Counted from the stretch's first letter, positions 11,094 to 23,494 are shown. The stretch: 64,000 nt of DNA from Planococcus citri (GCF_950023065.1 NC_088677.1:72813469-72877468); one strand, 5' to 3'. Notes: generated by a model from the letters alone, not told the origin. Translations and numbers: made by a program.

Positions 11094-12687
11094 TGGAAAG
11101 GAGGAGTTGCGATAAGCACATTTTTTGGCACCAGCTAGTTATCGACTCAACCACTTTTAAAATGTTGTAATAAATATCCCAAATACGAATCCATGGTTGA
11201 TTAACTCAAAATGACCATTTTTTGGGCTCCAGGGGTTCCCAAAGTTGCGAATAAAAAAATAATTTTAGGAACCACTGAGTATTATTTTCAAAAACTTTTT
11301 TAGCGTAAAATATCGGTTTGAACCCGATAAACGTTATGCGAGGAGATTTTTCTATTTTCGACTCTTGGGGGCAGGAATGAGGGGGTTTCAATTTTTTTAA
11401 ATTTTGGAACCACCATTTTGGACCTACCCCTTTGAACCCCACTAAAAAGCTTTTCACAGTTTATTAGCATCTGTAAGACCTCCATCCTACCAAATTTTGA
11501 GCTCAATAAAAATTTTCGCTGGTACTCAAAAATCCAATTTTCCAATTTTTCGTAATTTCGAAATTTTGGGAACCCCTGGAAAACTAGAACCCTGAGATTT
11601 GCGCCAAACGTAACATTTTGAGGTACATATTCAATAATCTGGATGAAAAAGTTAAATTAAGCTCCTTGAATATTCGTAATTTTAGAACTTTTTTTTGAGC
11701 CCCCCACCTTAGGCACCCCTAAAAAAGGCGTTTATGCATATTTTTTCAAATGAATTGAAGAATTTACGTTTGAAACACACTAGCAAGTGCTCGATAATTT
11801 TTCATTTGATTTTTCCTGTAATTTTCAAAATTGAGCTATTTTGGGTCAAATTCTGGCATTTTTACTTCGTTTAAATCATGAAAACGTTATTTTAATGGCT
11901 TTTCGAAGAGTTAAATTTCAGAATTTGATCCAAAATAGCTCAATTTTGAAAGTCACTGGAAAAATCATATGAAAAATTATCGAGCACTTGCTAGTGTGTT
12001 TCAAATGTAAATCCTTCAATTTATTTGAAAAAATATGCCCAAACGCCATTTTCAGGGGTGCTTAAAATGGGAGGCTCTAAAAAAAGGGTTCAAAATTACG
12101 AATATTCAGATAGCTTAATTCAACTTTTTCACCCAAGTAATCCAATATACACCTCAAAACGTTACGTTTGGCGCAAATCGTAGGTTTCTAGTTTTCCGGG
12201 GGTTCCTAAAATATCGAAATTACGAAAAATTGGAAAATTGGATTTTTGAGTGCCAGCGAAAATTTTTATTGAGCTCAAAATTTGGTAGGATGGAGGTCTT
12301 TCAGATGCTAATAAACGGTGAAAAGCTTTTTAGCGGGGTTCAAAGGGGTAGGTCCAAAATGGTGGTTCCAAAATTTTCAAAAAATTGAACCCCCCTTTCT
12401 GCCCCCAAGGGTCGAAAGTAATAAAATCACCTCGTATAACGTTTATTCGGTTCAAACATATATTTTATGCTAAAAAAGTTTTTGAAAATAATAATACTCA
12501 GTGGTTCCTAAAATTATTTTTTTATTCGCAACTTTGGGAACCCCTGGAGCCCAAAAAATGGTCATTTTGAGCTAACTAACCACGGATTCGTATTTCGTAA
12601 ATTTATTACAACATTTTAAGAGTGTTGTTGAGTCGATAACTACTTAGCGGGTGCCACAAAATGGCCTTATCGCAACTCCTCCTTTCT
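11094..12687. mobile_element. Palindromic element of 1.6 kb (arms of about 765 bp)
   Basis: The sequence from about 11094 to 11856 reappears as its reverse complement at about 11921-12687. Matching landmarks are GGAGGAGTTGCGAT with ATCGCAACTCCTCC at the outer ends, GGGGTTCCCAAAGTTGCGAA with TTCGCAACTTTGGGAACCCC, and AGCAAGTGCTCGATAATTTT with its complement near the centre. The spacer is about 65 bp. No transposase frame is visible; open frames in each arm are mirror images and short. It is probably a non-autonomous foldback-type DNA element. Target duplications were not identified. Confidence 0.85.
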
Positions 12688-13599
12688 TGAGAAATTTGAA
12701 CCCTTATTGCATAATGCTCTAAGAAAATAAGATTGCGATTTTTTTCGAGTCAGATGATCGTGTAGACACACCTGACGATATCTTTCAAAAAAACCATTCG
12801 TCATACACCTCATTTGAAAATTGGAGTTTTTCACTTTTTTTGGAATATAAAAAATTGATCAAAAATTTACTTTTGAACCGGCACTCCCCAAATTTTGCGA
12901 TAATCGTCTACAGCCGTCATAAGTCGTGAAAAAATCGCACTCAAAACAGCTTTTTTGAATTTTTTGAATTTTAATAGGTAGGTAAATTCGTCGAAAATTC
13001 GTCAAAAATTCAAAAATTCATTTTATGGTCTGAAATTTTTACCTTTTACGAGGGTTTTATAGAACATATTATATTCCTTTGATTTAGCCTGGTTTAGTTT
13101 AAATCGATGAGTGGCACTTCAAAAGGTTCCCTCATCGTGAAAGGGATAGAGCATTCGATAAAAACTTACTCAATTCAAAAATTTTCCCGTTTTCAAAGAA
13201 AAATAAAAAAAAATCGAAAAAATCAAAATTCAGAAAAAAACACGTACGAAAAGTTTGGAATTTCAATGAGAAAAAGCTCGTCTTTTTTGTGATTTTGGCA
13301 AAACCAAGACGTTGCTGCAATTATAGCAAAAAATCAGATATTCAACCAGTTTTTCTTCAAGTAAGTAGGTATTTCTCAGAACATTGCAGTAATTTCCAGA
13401 AAGTTTTGTTTTTCTATTTTTGGAAAAATTCCAAAAGTGCAAAAAAAGTCTTGCTTTTTTCATTTTACCGACTTTGCCGTGAAACGGAAAAGTAAGGTAT
13501 TGTATTTGTCATGATGGTTGAGGATTTGGGTGGGGGTGGGTTTTCTTGACGAATTGGAGTATGCTGATCACGATAAGACGTATGGCGCAAAACGAGATA

Positions 13600-13655
13600 A
13601 GTTTATATATATATTTATTTATATATTTATTTATATATTTATAGGTATATCAATT
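13600..13655. repeat. TA / TTTA microsatellite
   Basis: Alternating TATATA and TTTATTTATA units. Confidence 0.8.
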
Positions 13656-13776
13656 TATGTATAAATTTGTGTCACGCTGAACTCAAAAGCTCCCAACTTT
13701 AAGTTGAAACTGACGATGGCAAAATATTGCTACGATACTGAACTAGAGAAATTTTCAATTTGGTCGAAATCGATTC

Positions 13777-13865
13777 AGCCGTTTACGAGATATGAACGTT
13801 TAAGTGTGTTTCAACGTTATGGATAAGCTGAAATTTGTGTAAACCCTTATATCTCGCAAACGGCT
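13777..13865. repeat. Inverted repeat, 17-bp arms
   Basis: AGCCGTTTACGAGATAT at 13777-13793 is the reverse complement, with one mismatch, of ATATCTCGCAAACGGCT at 13849-13865. It abuts the tRNA-like block that follows and may be part of the same small element. Confidence 0.75.
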
Positions 13866-13879
13866 CACCCCCCAACAAA

Positions 13880-13956
13880 CAGACGGGGTGGTTAGGGTGT
13901 GTAGGTTGCGGATTGGTACGCCGGAGGTCGGGTGTTCGAATCCCGCGCAAGTCAAG
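13880..13956 (+). mobile_element. tRNA-like SINE head with strong box B
   Basis: A block of higher GC content holds a box-B-like GGTGTTCGAATCCC (13930-13943) with a T-arm-like stem (CGGG/CCCG) and an upstream box-A-like GTGGTTAGGGTG (13887-13898). A full cloverleaf with an obvious anticodon is not clear, so a decayed tRNA or tRNA-derived SINE is more likely than a working tRNA. Read in reverse it encodes the familiar spurious peptide GIRTPDL that such box B sequences give. Confidence 0.5.
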
Positions 13957-14089
13957 AAGAGAAAATTTTTTGTTGATTTTTTTAAAAAATTTTTTGTTAA
14001 TTTTATCCGTCCAAAATTTTTTGCCATAAAAAATCAAAATTTTTCAAAAATTTCTAGTGTAATTTTTGTTTCAACAAAAAACATTAAGT

Positions 14090-15190
14090 TTTTGGTAAAT
14101 AGCCAGTAACTTTTGATAATTTTTTTTTTTGGTAAATTAATATCTAGTAATTTTCAGTAAATAATATGATTAGTTATTTTTGGTGAATTACTCGTAATTA
14201 AAGTTTGTCAAAAATTTTGGTAAATTGCTTGGGTAATTTTTGTTTTGGTAAATTAATGGCGTAATTTTTATTGGTAAATTTGTATTCCAATTATTAAATT
14301 TTCGTAAATTGCTGGGGTTATTTTTGGTAAATTGGTAAAGTTTGGTAAATTGGTAAAAAAAAACCTTTGGCAGTAAATTACTGGGGTAACTAAAAAAAAG
14401 TCGGTAAAAATTCGGTAAAAAATTGGTAAATTAGTGGGGAAATGTCTGGTAAATTACTGAGGCGAATGTTGGTAAATTGCTGGAGTAATTTTTGGTAAAT
14501 TGGAAAATTGGTAAATTAGTGGGTAATGTCTGGTAAATTACTGAGGTAAATGTTAGTAAATTGATAGGGCAATTTTTGGTAAATTCATAAATGTTGGTAA
14601 ATTGGTAAATTTTGGTAAATAGGTAAATTTTGGTAAATAGGTAAATTTTGGTAAATTGGTAAATTTTGGTAAATCGGTCAATTTAGGTAAATCGGTAAAT
14701 TTTGGTAAATCGGTAAATTGGTAAATTTCGGTAAATTGGTAAATTTTGGTAAATAGGTAAATTTTGGTAAATAGGTAAATTTTGGTAAATAGGTAAATTT
14801 TGGTAAATAGGTAAATTTGGGTAAATTGGTAAATTTTGGTAAATTTTGGTAAATTGGTAAATTTTGGTAAATTGGTAAATTGGTAAATTTCGGTAAATAG
14901 CTAAATTTTGGTAAATTGGTAAATTTCGGTAATAATTTTGTTTTTTGTCAGCAATTTTCCTGATATATTATTCCACTTGTAATATGACGGTTACGTCTTC
15001 ATAAGTACGCTAATTTTTATTTGAAAATCAATTTCATAAAAGTGTAATATGATGGCTACTTATGATTGACTATTTTATTTTGTGGATGTTTTCGTCTTTT
15101 CGTATTCATTAAATCGGTAAATTTGGGTACTTCCGCGCATTTTGATAAATTGGTAAATTTTTAAGTAATGTCTGGTAAATTACTGAGATA
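14090..15190. repeat. Tandem repeat field of GGTAAATT units
   Basis: Over about 1.1 kb the sequence is dominated by 'ggtaaatt' and 'ttttggtaaat' units, densest at 14570-14940, where repeats of 8-18 bp follow each other almost without break. A non-repeat interruption lies at about 14940-15110. No gene inside. It probably expanded by slippage. Confidence 0.9.
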
Positions 15191-15900
15191 AATGTTGATA
15201 AATTACTGGGGTATATTCAGAGCAAAGTCGGTTGATCTTGCGAACTGCGCAAGATGTTTTTTTTCTGTAAAATTTCAAAATGTTTCACTTATTTTCTATG
15301 TTTTAATTTCTTTTTTTTGGGGGGGGGGAAGGATTTCTAAAACGTAGCATTTTTTTTTAGATTTTGGCAAACAAGCAGGATTTTTTGAAATTCTGGTATA
15401 AAAAGGAGGAATAGGTACTCCCAGACAAAACAATTAGCGTCATCTGAAATTATATCACTCATTTACTTTTTTTTTCAAATAGATTTTTTTGTCAAACCGA
15501 GGTCGCATACCATCAATCAAAGCTTGAAACTTTTGTGAAATTTACTAAAAAAAAAATTAAATGTTGAGAACAGCTCTATAGATAATTTTATAACGATTTT
15601 AAAACCGTTTGCATTCGGAATAAAATAACTTTGTTTAGATGATACAGTTAATAATTTTTTAAAGCGTACATTTTATTCAAACTAAAAGTAGCCAACGATT
15701 GACTCACATCAGATAATGGAATAAGTGACATATGTAATGTACAGTCATTGCATTGAACATCTCATCAACCATGTTCGAGGTTGGAACTTTATCTAAATAA
15801 CGGTCGATAAAAAACTAAAAAAAAAACATGAGCATATAACACCGACATTACTGACAGCACAAAATCATAATTTTTATTCGATGTGACGATTAATTATGGA
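15190..15900. other. Upstream region of gene B
   Basis: AT-rich with homopolymer runs (a G run at 15320-15328). No gene. Promoter elements of gene B should lie towards its right end, but I see no decisive core motif. Confidence 0.4.
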
Positions 15901-15965
15901 AGTGAATTCGTGTACTTACGTATCTAATGCATTTTGAAACATAATTCAGCGATAGAGCAGCAACC

Positions 15966-18900
15966 ATGAGGTAAGAAAATTGCACTAATAATTATAGGTA
16001 CCTTCCCAATTTAAAAATCTAAAATATGTACTTTGATTACTTGAAAATGCCAATAGTTCCCGGGGCTTTTTATGATTTATACCTATAGAAAATGAGAGGC
16101 AATCCACAGGTTTTCTTCAAATAGATATGAAAAATTTATGATTTCATCTTTTTTTTTTACAACCATCGCCTGCTTTTCATTTTTTTGTACTTGAAGAAAA
16201 GATGAAAAATTCCATCCATCCAAGTAGATCTGAAGGTAACTCGGAATTCGGAAACCAAAAATAAAAAATTGTCATTTGAAATGGCTTTACTTGATTGTAA
16301 AATAAATTGATAGTATGCATATTATGCGATTCGATAATATCGTGCTCAGAAATTGAAACATTGAGTAGTCTTATGTTTTGAAATCTCAAATTCAAAAACG
16401 AGATAGAGGATGGAAAAGCTGTGAAAAATTATATTTTTTCAAAAATTTCAATCAATAGAGTATGCGAGCTTTTCGTACCATTCCAGCAATTGAAAATTCC
16501 CGAAGAATTAAAAAAAAAATGAGTCACCTCATTCTGAATGATAAATCGACAATTTTCGAATTCATTCCTTCTCGATTTACCCGATCTCACTTCACATCAT
16601 CAACACTAAAAAAACACTCATTTTTACAGCTCCTCTTCGCCGCCCACGTCGTCTTCATACGGTACGCGAAAAGCCGATAAATCATCCGGTTCCAACGCTC
16701 GAGACAAATACACCAAATTATTAGACTACCTGAAAACCAAAAACTTCGAAAAATTCGAACGCTTCATCAACGCCCACGAGGTAGACGTGGATCACGAGTA
16801 CGGCGCTCCCGACAACGGCACACTGCTCGATATCGCCTGTCGATCATACGGAAACAGTAAATTCGTCGAAATTCTGGTAAGTCATAACGCAACCATAAAT
16901 TCCGTCAACGTTTATGGCAAAGCTCCGGTACACGAGGCTGTAAAAAACGAAGACTTGGATACATTACGTATCCTACTACAAAGTCCCAATTGCGATCCTC
17001 ACATCAAAGATAAATACGGCAATAGCGTTCTGCACTTCGCCGTTGTACGAAAAAACCTACCAATCATAGAACTACTGAAACTCTACCTTGATCCAGATAT
17101 CGTAGCTTGGAAGCTCGTAGACAGGGCGTTGTTAGATTCGGTCGAAAATGAGAGCACTGAAGACATCCAATGGTCATTATCAGGGTTACTCCAACACAAC
17201 CCCATTGATGTTTTATTCTCGTACTTATACAATCGTAAATCTGAGCAGTTCATAGAACGAGTACAAGAGCTGAAGAAACATCTAGGTATGGATTTCCTGT
17301 ACGATAACGATAGTATAAACTCGTACATGCAATACGCTTGTAAAGCTGGTCTGGCTGAAGTTGTGGTCGCTCTACTCAACATGGATATCGACCCGAACAA
17401 GTACTGCGCCAGGAACCCGATGACTCCTTTGATGATGGCTGCTTTCCAAGGATACTACAGAATCATCAACGTGTTATTAGATTACCCAGATATCTCGTTT
17501 GCTCCCATTGGCCAGCACAATGTGCTTCATTGTTTGTTTTATGGCATGTTTGTGAGCAGACGGTATCCAATTCCAGAGATTGATGAACCAATAGACTACT
17601 ACATCTGTTTAGATTACCTGCACAAGAAAGCCATCCAGTATAACAAGTTGGATGTGAATTCGGCCGATGAAAAAGGGTACACTGCTTTGCACTACGCTGT
17701 CCAGCTCAATCATAAGGGAGCCATCAAGCTGCTCATCGATGCCGGAGCCAATGTTTGCCAAAAGAACTGCAATGGCGAGACACCTCTCACGTTATGCAAT
17801 CCGGCTGCCTTGGAAGAGTATCTAGACAGTTGCATATCTTCGAACGATGTTCACTGCGGTGATACCAACCATACGGTTATATTTCGTTATAATATGTTTG
17901 TTCCGAGGATGCGAAAGTCATCGGGTAGGCAAACAGAGACCGAGACTGGGATAGATAAGAATAGTGGAGTTCGCGAAGGTGTATCTGAAATTGGACCTTT
18001 GGTGGCGATGAATGAAATACCAGAGTTGAGGAAACTTCTCAAGCATCCGGTTATTATGAGTTTTATAACGTTGAAGTGGCATGTGGTGAAGAAGCTCTAC
18101 TACTACAATCTGCTGTTCTATGTTGCTTTCTGGTTGGCGGTCAGTGTGCATGTGTTTCTGCATTATCATGCGAAAGAGGGACCCAATGATGTTTTTGAAA
18201 AAGATGTTTTTGAAATTAATTTCTGCAAATCAAATCAAGCTATAAAATTTTTAAGGAAACCCTTCAGTAATACATCTATTCGTACCAATAGTTCACTAAA
18301 AGACATTGTCCGTTCGATTGAGACTCTCAAGAATCCACATGATATTCTCAACGAATCAATTAAACAGTTGAACTCGTCAATTGAATCTCACAACAATGTT
18401 TCTGAATCTTTCAAAAATTTCACCCATTGTTTTAATAATTTCAAAAGTATTCTGAACACATCAACCAACTATGTTACGAATTTAAACCATCATATTAACG
18501 CATTAATCACAGATTTGGAGTATAGGAACAAATTTATGTGGCGTCAGTCTCCGATCAACTGTTCGAACACTACATCTGATATTACTCGTACTTCAGACAA
18601 CAAGAATTCGATCAACAAGCCCAATCCAACTCAACAACCTGATGAATTTCCGTATTGTTTGTCAGCAAGCTGTATTTTCCAGTACATTGCCCTGCTCCTA
18701 CTCAGTATACTATGTTTACGCGAGTTATTTAAAATCACCACATCTTTTTGGCATTACGTGAAATCGCTAGAAAACTGGTTAATAATTTGTTCCATTATTC
18801 TGACAGGTGTAATTTTAATAAAACCAGACTTGGATGATGAATTGCACTGTTCATTAACAGCGATGGCGATTCTTGCCGTATGGTTGGAGTTCGTAACACT

Positions 18901-19708
18901 CTTAGGGAGACATCCTCTGCTGTCAACCAATCAAGAGATGTTCAAAAGATTCACTATATCTTTCCTAAAATTCATCCATTGGTTTTCATTGATAATTGTA
19001 GCGTATGGATTCAGCGTCTCCATCCAGTTTAGCCGCGGACATCAAGACTATCGCAAAAATTTTCTGAGCAACCCTTTCTCGCTGATTTTCAAATCACTAT
19101 TAGTTACTCCTGGTGTACCTGATAGTGAAAGTATCCCAGACAAAATACAAAATTACACTGAAGGATTCTATTTCGCATTAATACTTTTTATAACCATTGT
19201 ACTATTCAACCTATTGAATGGTTTAGCAGTCTTTGACACACAAAATGTAAAATCGGATAAAGAACTGATCGAAATCACATCTCGATTGCGATTCATCTCT
19301 TACGTGGAAACCATGGCCATGAATGTTCCGGCTTGCTACCTCAAATTCTTCAATAAACTCACCTGTAACAAAGGGAAAAAACCTATCGAAGAGTTCTACA
19401 AAGGATTGCATCTGTTTCCTTACATTTTCACCGATCGTTCAATCCAGGTGTCTCCGAATGTCGGCTACCAGGTTTTGTACGCGACCAAAAACGACGATTT
19501 TCCCGATGAAGGTCCGTATATGGTTTTCAGTAAATGGAAAATTGATTCGTGTACTGTTAAAAAGGCGGTGAAAATTTTCGAAAAACAAATTCAACGGGAG
19601 AAATCTAATAGTGTTGAGTATGATACGATAATGAAGGAGTTGGCTAAACTACAGAGTGAATTTAAAACACGACAAGAGACGTTGGAGAAACCAAATATTG
19701 AAGCATAA
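15966..19708 (+). CDS. TRPA-type channel B, painless-like, with a very long S1-S2 loop (about 1027 residues)
   Basis: The start is rebuilt from splice signals. ATG at 15966 is followed after two bases by a donor (ATGAG|GTAAGA, 15970/15971). An acceptor TTTTTACAG ends at 16629, and the frame then runs open to the stop with no other ATG before the ankyrins. The N-terminus is Ser-rich (MSSSSPPTSSS). Ankyrin repeats cover about 60-440 (NGTLLDIACRSYGNSKFVEI, KAPVHEAV, TPLMMAAFQGYY, GYTALHYAVQLN), then EEYLDSCISS and ITLKW. Segments: S1 about 493-512, S2 680-703, S3 718-735, S4 743-762, S5 783-803 and S6 848-872 (FNLLNGLAVFDTQ). The pore loop is LLVTPGVPDSESI. The S1-S2 extracellular loop is about 160 residues with nine N-X-S/T sequons, against 20-40 residues in its neighbours. 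Function: sensory cation channel by family; stimulus unknown. A polyadenylation signal lies at 19833. Confidence 0.9.
15971..16629 (+). other. Predicted 659-bp intron of channel B
   Basis: Bounded by ATGAG|GTAAGA and TTTTTACAG|C. It splits the second codon after two bases. The spliced frame is open through 52 further codons to the ankyrin region, which supports the call. Confidence 0.75.
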
Positions 19709-19832
19709 GAACATAATAATATGCACCAAAATTCTATTGGAAGAGTTCAAATCTAGAAAGTAGGTACACTTCACATGCTGTGAAAAAATGTAAATAAGGT
19801 ACACATTTCAGGAGTTGAAGATATTTTTTTCA

Positions 19833-19838
19833 AATAAA
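19833..19838 (+). promoter_or_regulatory. Poly(A) signal AATAAA of channel B
   Basis: Canonical hexamer 125 bp after the stop codon of B. Confidence 0.55.
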
Positions 19839-20174
19839 TTTAAAAATAAGCCTACCACTCATAAGTTTAATAGGTAAATAAGGTATTTTAATTTACTACT
19901 TATTTCATGTTATCATTGAGATGGAGTTTCATTTATATTTTAGTGTAGGCAGGGTTGGAAAACATTTTTGTTCAAATTCCATTACCAATTTCAATTTTTT
20001 TTAAATTTCCTTTCTTGCCTAATTTTTTTAGGAATCACAGAGGAGAAATCTGAACGAAAAATTTCATGTCTTTTTTTGACACAACTTTGACAGCTCACAA
20101 GGAAAAATTTTCACATCACAAACAAAATTGGAAGGATCACATGGTAAATTTTCTTTAAAAATTGGACAAAAAAT

Positions 20175-21010
20175 CGAACTCTTTAAGAGGGTGCTCTACG
20201 TAGGTACTGTTTTTTAAATATAGCATAACCAAAACATGCAAGGCGGAGTATACTGATTAGAGGCGATGCATTTTTCGATCATGTATATAAATCGAATAAT
20301 TGTGTACTTAACGAAATTTTTTTGCACAATATTTTAATTTGAAGTGTTTTAACGAATGAAACCATTCAACACGTCAAACAAACATTAGTATCGAAGTATT
20401 TGCCATTTTAGAAAGTTATCGAAATTACGCGAGTTGATGTCGTTGACGGACGATTGTTCCAACACTACTGAATGAAATTCGCTGAAATTTGAATATGTTA
20501 TACCTACTTGAAAGTATTCCTAACAAGTTGACGTTGGCCTTTTTTCGATTTTTTCCTTTTGAGTGAAAATACAACCATTGAAAAATACACTCAGATGATG
20601 CTAATTTTGCAATGACCATAAAATTGATAATACGAAAAAAATCGAAAAAATTGGCAACGTCAACTTGTTAGGAATACTTTCAAGTATAACATATTCAAAT
20701 TTCAACGAATTTCATTCAGTAGTGTTGGAACAATCCTCCCTCAACGACATCAACTCGCGTAATTTTGATAACTTTCTAAAATGGCAAATACTTACTTCGA
20801 TAATAATATTTGTTTAAGGTGTTAAATGATTTTCATTCGCTAAAACAAACTTCAAATTGAAATATTGCGCAAAACAAATTCGTTAAGTACACAATTATTC
20901 GATTTTTTCGCGATCGAAAAATGCATCGCATTTAATCAGTACTCTGCCTTGCATGTTTTGGTTATGCTATATTTAAAAAACGCAATACGTAGAGCACCTC
21001 TTAAAAAGAG
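20175..21010. mobile_element. Palindromic element of 0.8 kb
   Basis: Left arm (about 20175-20556) and right arm (about 20633-21010) are reverse complements with some divergence: AACAAGTTGACGTTGGC pairs with GGCAACGTCAACTTGTT near the centre, and AGAGGGTGCTCTACGTA with ACGTAGAGCACCTCTT at the outer ends. The spacer is about 75 bp. No coding capacity beyond chance frames. Probably a non-autonomous foldback or MITE-like element. Confidence 0.85.
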
Positions 21011-21134
21011 GTGTCAATTCAGATTTGAAAAAAAAAACGTGAGCTAGAACTCATTTAAGAATGAGTTGAATTGATTGAAGAGTAGATTTATTTTCAAAAA
21101 AAGTTTGCCCAGTCCTGCTCTCCTACTCTCACTT

Positions 21135-21166
<32 letters not shown>

Positions 21167-22440
21167 TTTTCTTTCTCTGAAAAATTATTCCAAGTGTGGT
21201 TAGGGTTATCCTAGGTATAAGTAGGTAATTATAGTTTTCCATTGTATCTTAAAATAGTTTTTGTGAGTATAGATTTTTTGTAACCAAATAGTCATCTAGG
21301 TAATAATATAATTAGGTCAATTTATGCTTTGCGTTTTTTCTTCTTTTTTTAATCGAACCCGGTATTAAATATTCAAAAATGGTACTTACCTACTTACTTA
21401 CATTTTCGCACCAAATTTAGTCAATGCACACAAAAACCTGAGAATATTCACACCTTTCTTATCAACTTATAAACCGTTTGAACATGCTCTACTTGATTTC
21501 CACGGTTCTCTTACGACACTTTTTGAAAATGAGTATTTCCAAATCTGATGAAATTTTTTCGATTTTTTGAAGTTGGCAATAATAATCTGAAAATTGGTAC
21601 CACTGCGTTCAAAAATATTTCCACGGTTTCAGGAATGATGCGTATCTGTCAATATTTTGACACGATTAATGCGAAATACTCGCAAAGAAAAAATTTTCAA
21701 AACTAGAATTCATCCAAAAAAATGAGCGATTTGCAAATTCCTAACCCCTGAGTAGAACCCTAAAACTGGTCTTGGATTTTGACAGAAATAGCGTAGATCG
21801 ATGTGGAATATCTGAAATGCTTTTTATTTGGACAAGCAACAGGAGCAAAACACACGATTTTTTCGGACCCCGCCGCTCCCACTTGAGGGCCTACATCTCC
21901 ATCCCGGAGCTGAGATATCTCAAGACCTACAATTTTTTCGCGATCCATCCGAATGTAGGTAGCTATCTGCAGTTTAAAATGATTCGAAGATTACCTAATA
22001 AACACAATATGAATCCTCCCTCCCCTTTTATTTTTATTTCTTTAATTTTTCAAACATTACCTACACTACACATGATTTGAAGGTATTCATCGTACAATGA
22101 TACCTATGTAGTATACTACATACATAAATCGCCAAGAAAATTTTTATAAAATTTCATGTCTGAATTAAATTTGACAAAATATTTTACAAAATCTGAAGCA
22201 TGTAGTGTTGGTTACCTATCTAAAATTAGCAAACACTGCTCTAAAACTCTCGATAATATCTACGAGTAAAAAATAAAATGACAAACATTTTTTCCACAAA
22301 TAACGACGAAGTATTAAAAGTTGGGAATTTTTGAAACCATTTATGGACAGATAACTAGTATCCGTTGTCTCCACGTCAGCTCTACCATGTACATAGGTAC
22401 TGTATTGGCGATAAAAACATAAATCACGACTTTGATAAGA
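21011..22440. other. Non-coding gap between B and C
   Basis: No supported gene. It includes a TTTA microsatellite at about 21130-21165. The 102- and 112-codon frames (21772-22080 on +, 22216-22554 on -) show no recognisable domain and I do not call them. Confidence 0.5.
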
Positions 22441-22541
22441 TACTGAGAGCGGATTTTGCAACATTTTATTCGAGAACATTCGTTTTCGTGAGTTTGTGAC
22501 AAATTTGAATGGTTTGATGAACAGTACTTGGAGCTGTAAAG
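22400..22541 (+). promoter_or_regulatory. Putative promoter and untranslated first exon of channel C
   Basis: A good donor (GTAAAG|GTAAGA, 22541/22542) ends a likely untranslated exon. The matching acceptor (TTTTTTACAG) ends at 23350, 144 bp before the start codon of C. The transcription start is not resolved. Confidence 0.5.
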
Positions 22542-22959
22542 GTAAGATATTCAATATTCATCCACATTAATTCTTTAATGAATTTTCTTAACGAGACACT
22601 AATGAACTCCGGCCAGCCAACGATTCAAATGCAATTTCCAAAAATAAATTTCTGTCAATTCTAGAATTGAATTAGGAATTTGTCCGACACAGAACAACTT
22701 CAAAATCCCCAATAATCAATTGGATCACAAAGCCAAAAATATACCTAAAATAGAAAAAAAAAAAATCGAGAAAGAAAAAATAACGACTGTGCTCAATAAA
22801 CAGGTCCAGCGGATTGCAAAAATTCGAATTCTGAATTTTATTTGGGCTCATGACCTTATTCAAAAGTTCAGGGATAGGTCCAGAGTAAATTGAAAATATA
22901 CACATCACACAATCAATAATGAATTCGGGTCCAAAATTGACCAAATTCTATTTTTGATA

Positions 22960-23169
22960 CAGGGTGCCCAGAAATATCGTGAACCCCTAAAAAAGTTTTC
23001 TGCTAAATGTTTCAGTTGATCACACTGAATGATAATAATGATAGCACATGATTGGTTGTTAGACTGAGGTGATAACATTTCAACAATCATATGCATCTAC
23101 TTCAGGTTGCCAACCTATATTTTTAATAAAAAACTTTCTTTAGAGTTCACAATATTTCTGGGCACCCTG
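22960..23169. mobile_element. Mariner-type MITE, 210 bp, with TA target duplication
   Basis: The ends CAGGGTGCCCAGAAATAT and ATATTTCTGGGCACCCTG are inverted copies. Similarity continues inward to about 45 bp. The element is flanked by TA on both sides (22958-22959 and 23170-23171), the hallmark of Tc1/mariner insertion. There is no coding capacity. It lies in the predicted first intron of channel C. Confidence 0.9.
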
Positions 23170-23358
23170 TAGATATTAGGTAGGTACCTACTTACAATTT
23201 TAATTCTCAAAAATTTATCATCAGATTTGATCAGAATCCTCGTCCATTACTCCAAATTTTTACCACAAATTTTCTTTGAAACAATGAAACTGGCAGAAAA
23301 TAAAAGCACAGAATTTAAGAATCCAAAATAATTTAGTCATTTTTTTACAGGAAAATTA

Positions 23359-23379
23359 ATGAGTGAATCCTTTCAATAG
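23359..23379 (+). promoter_or_regulatory. Upstream open reading frame in the 5' leader of channel C
   Basis: An ATG at 23359 opens a six-codon frame ending in TAG at 23379, between the acceptor at 23350 and the main start at 23495. Such frames can lower translation of the main product; whether this one does is unknown. Confidence 0.4.
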
Positions 23380-23494
23380 TCAACACAAAATATTAAAACT
23401 CATCCGCTGGAGCTCTACTTCCACTGTTCCAGTCACATTCGTCTATTGATGCAACTCAAGAAAATTCCAATACAACAATCAAGCACATAAAAAA

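Noticed and set aside
13783..14037. Minus-strand peptide with GIRTPDL motif
   Set aside because: This peptide is the usual reverse translation of a tRNA or SINE box B, not a gene.
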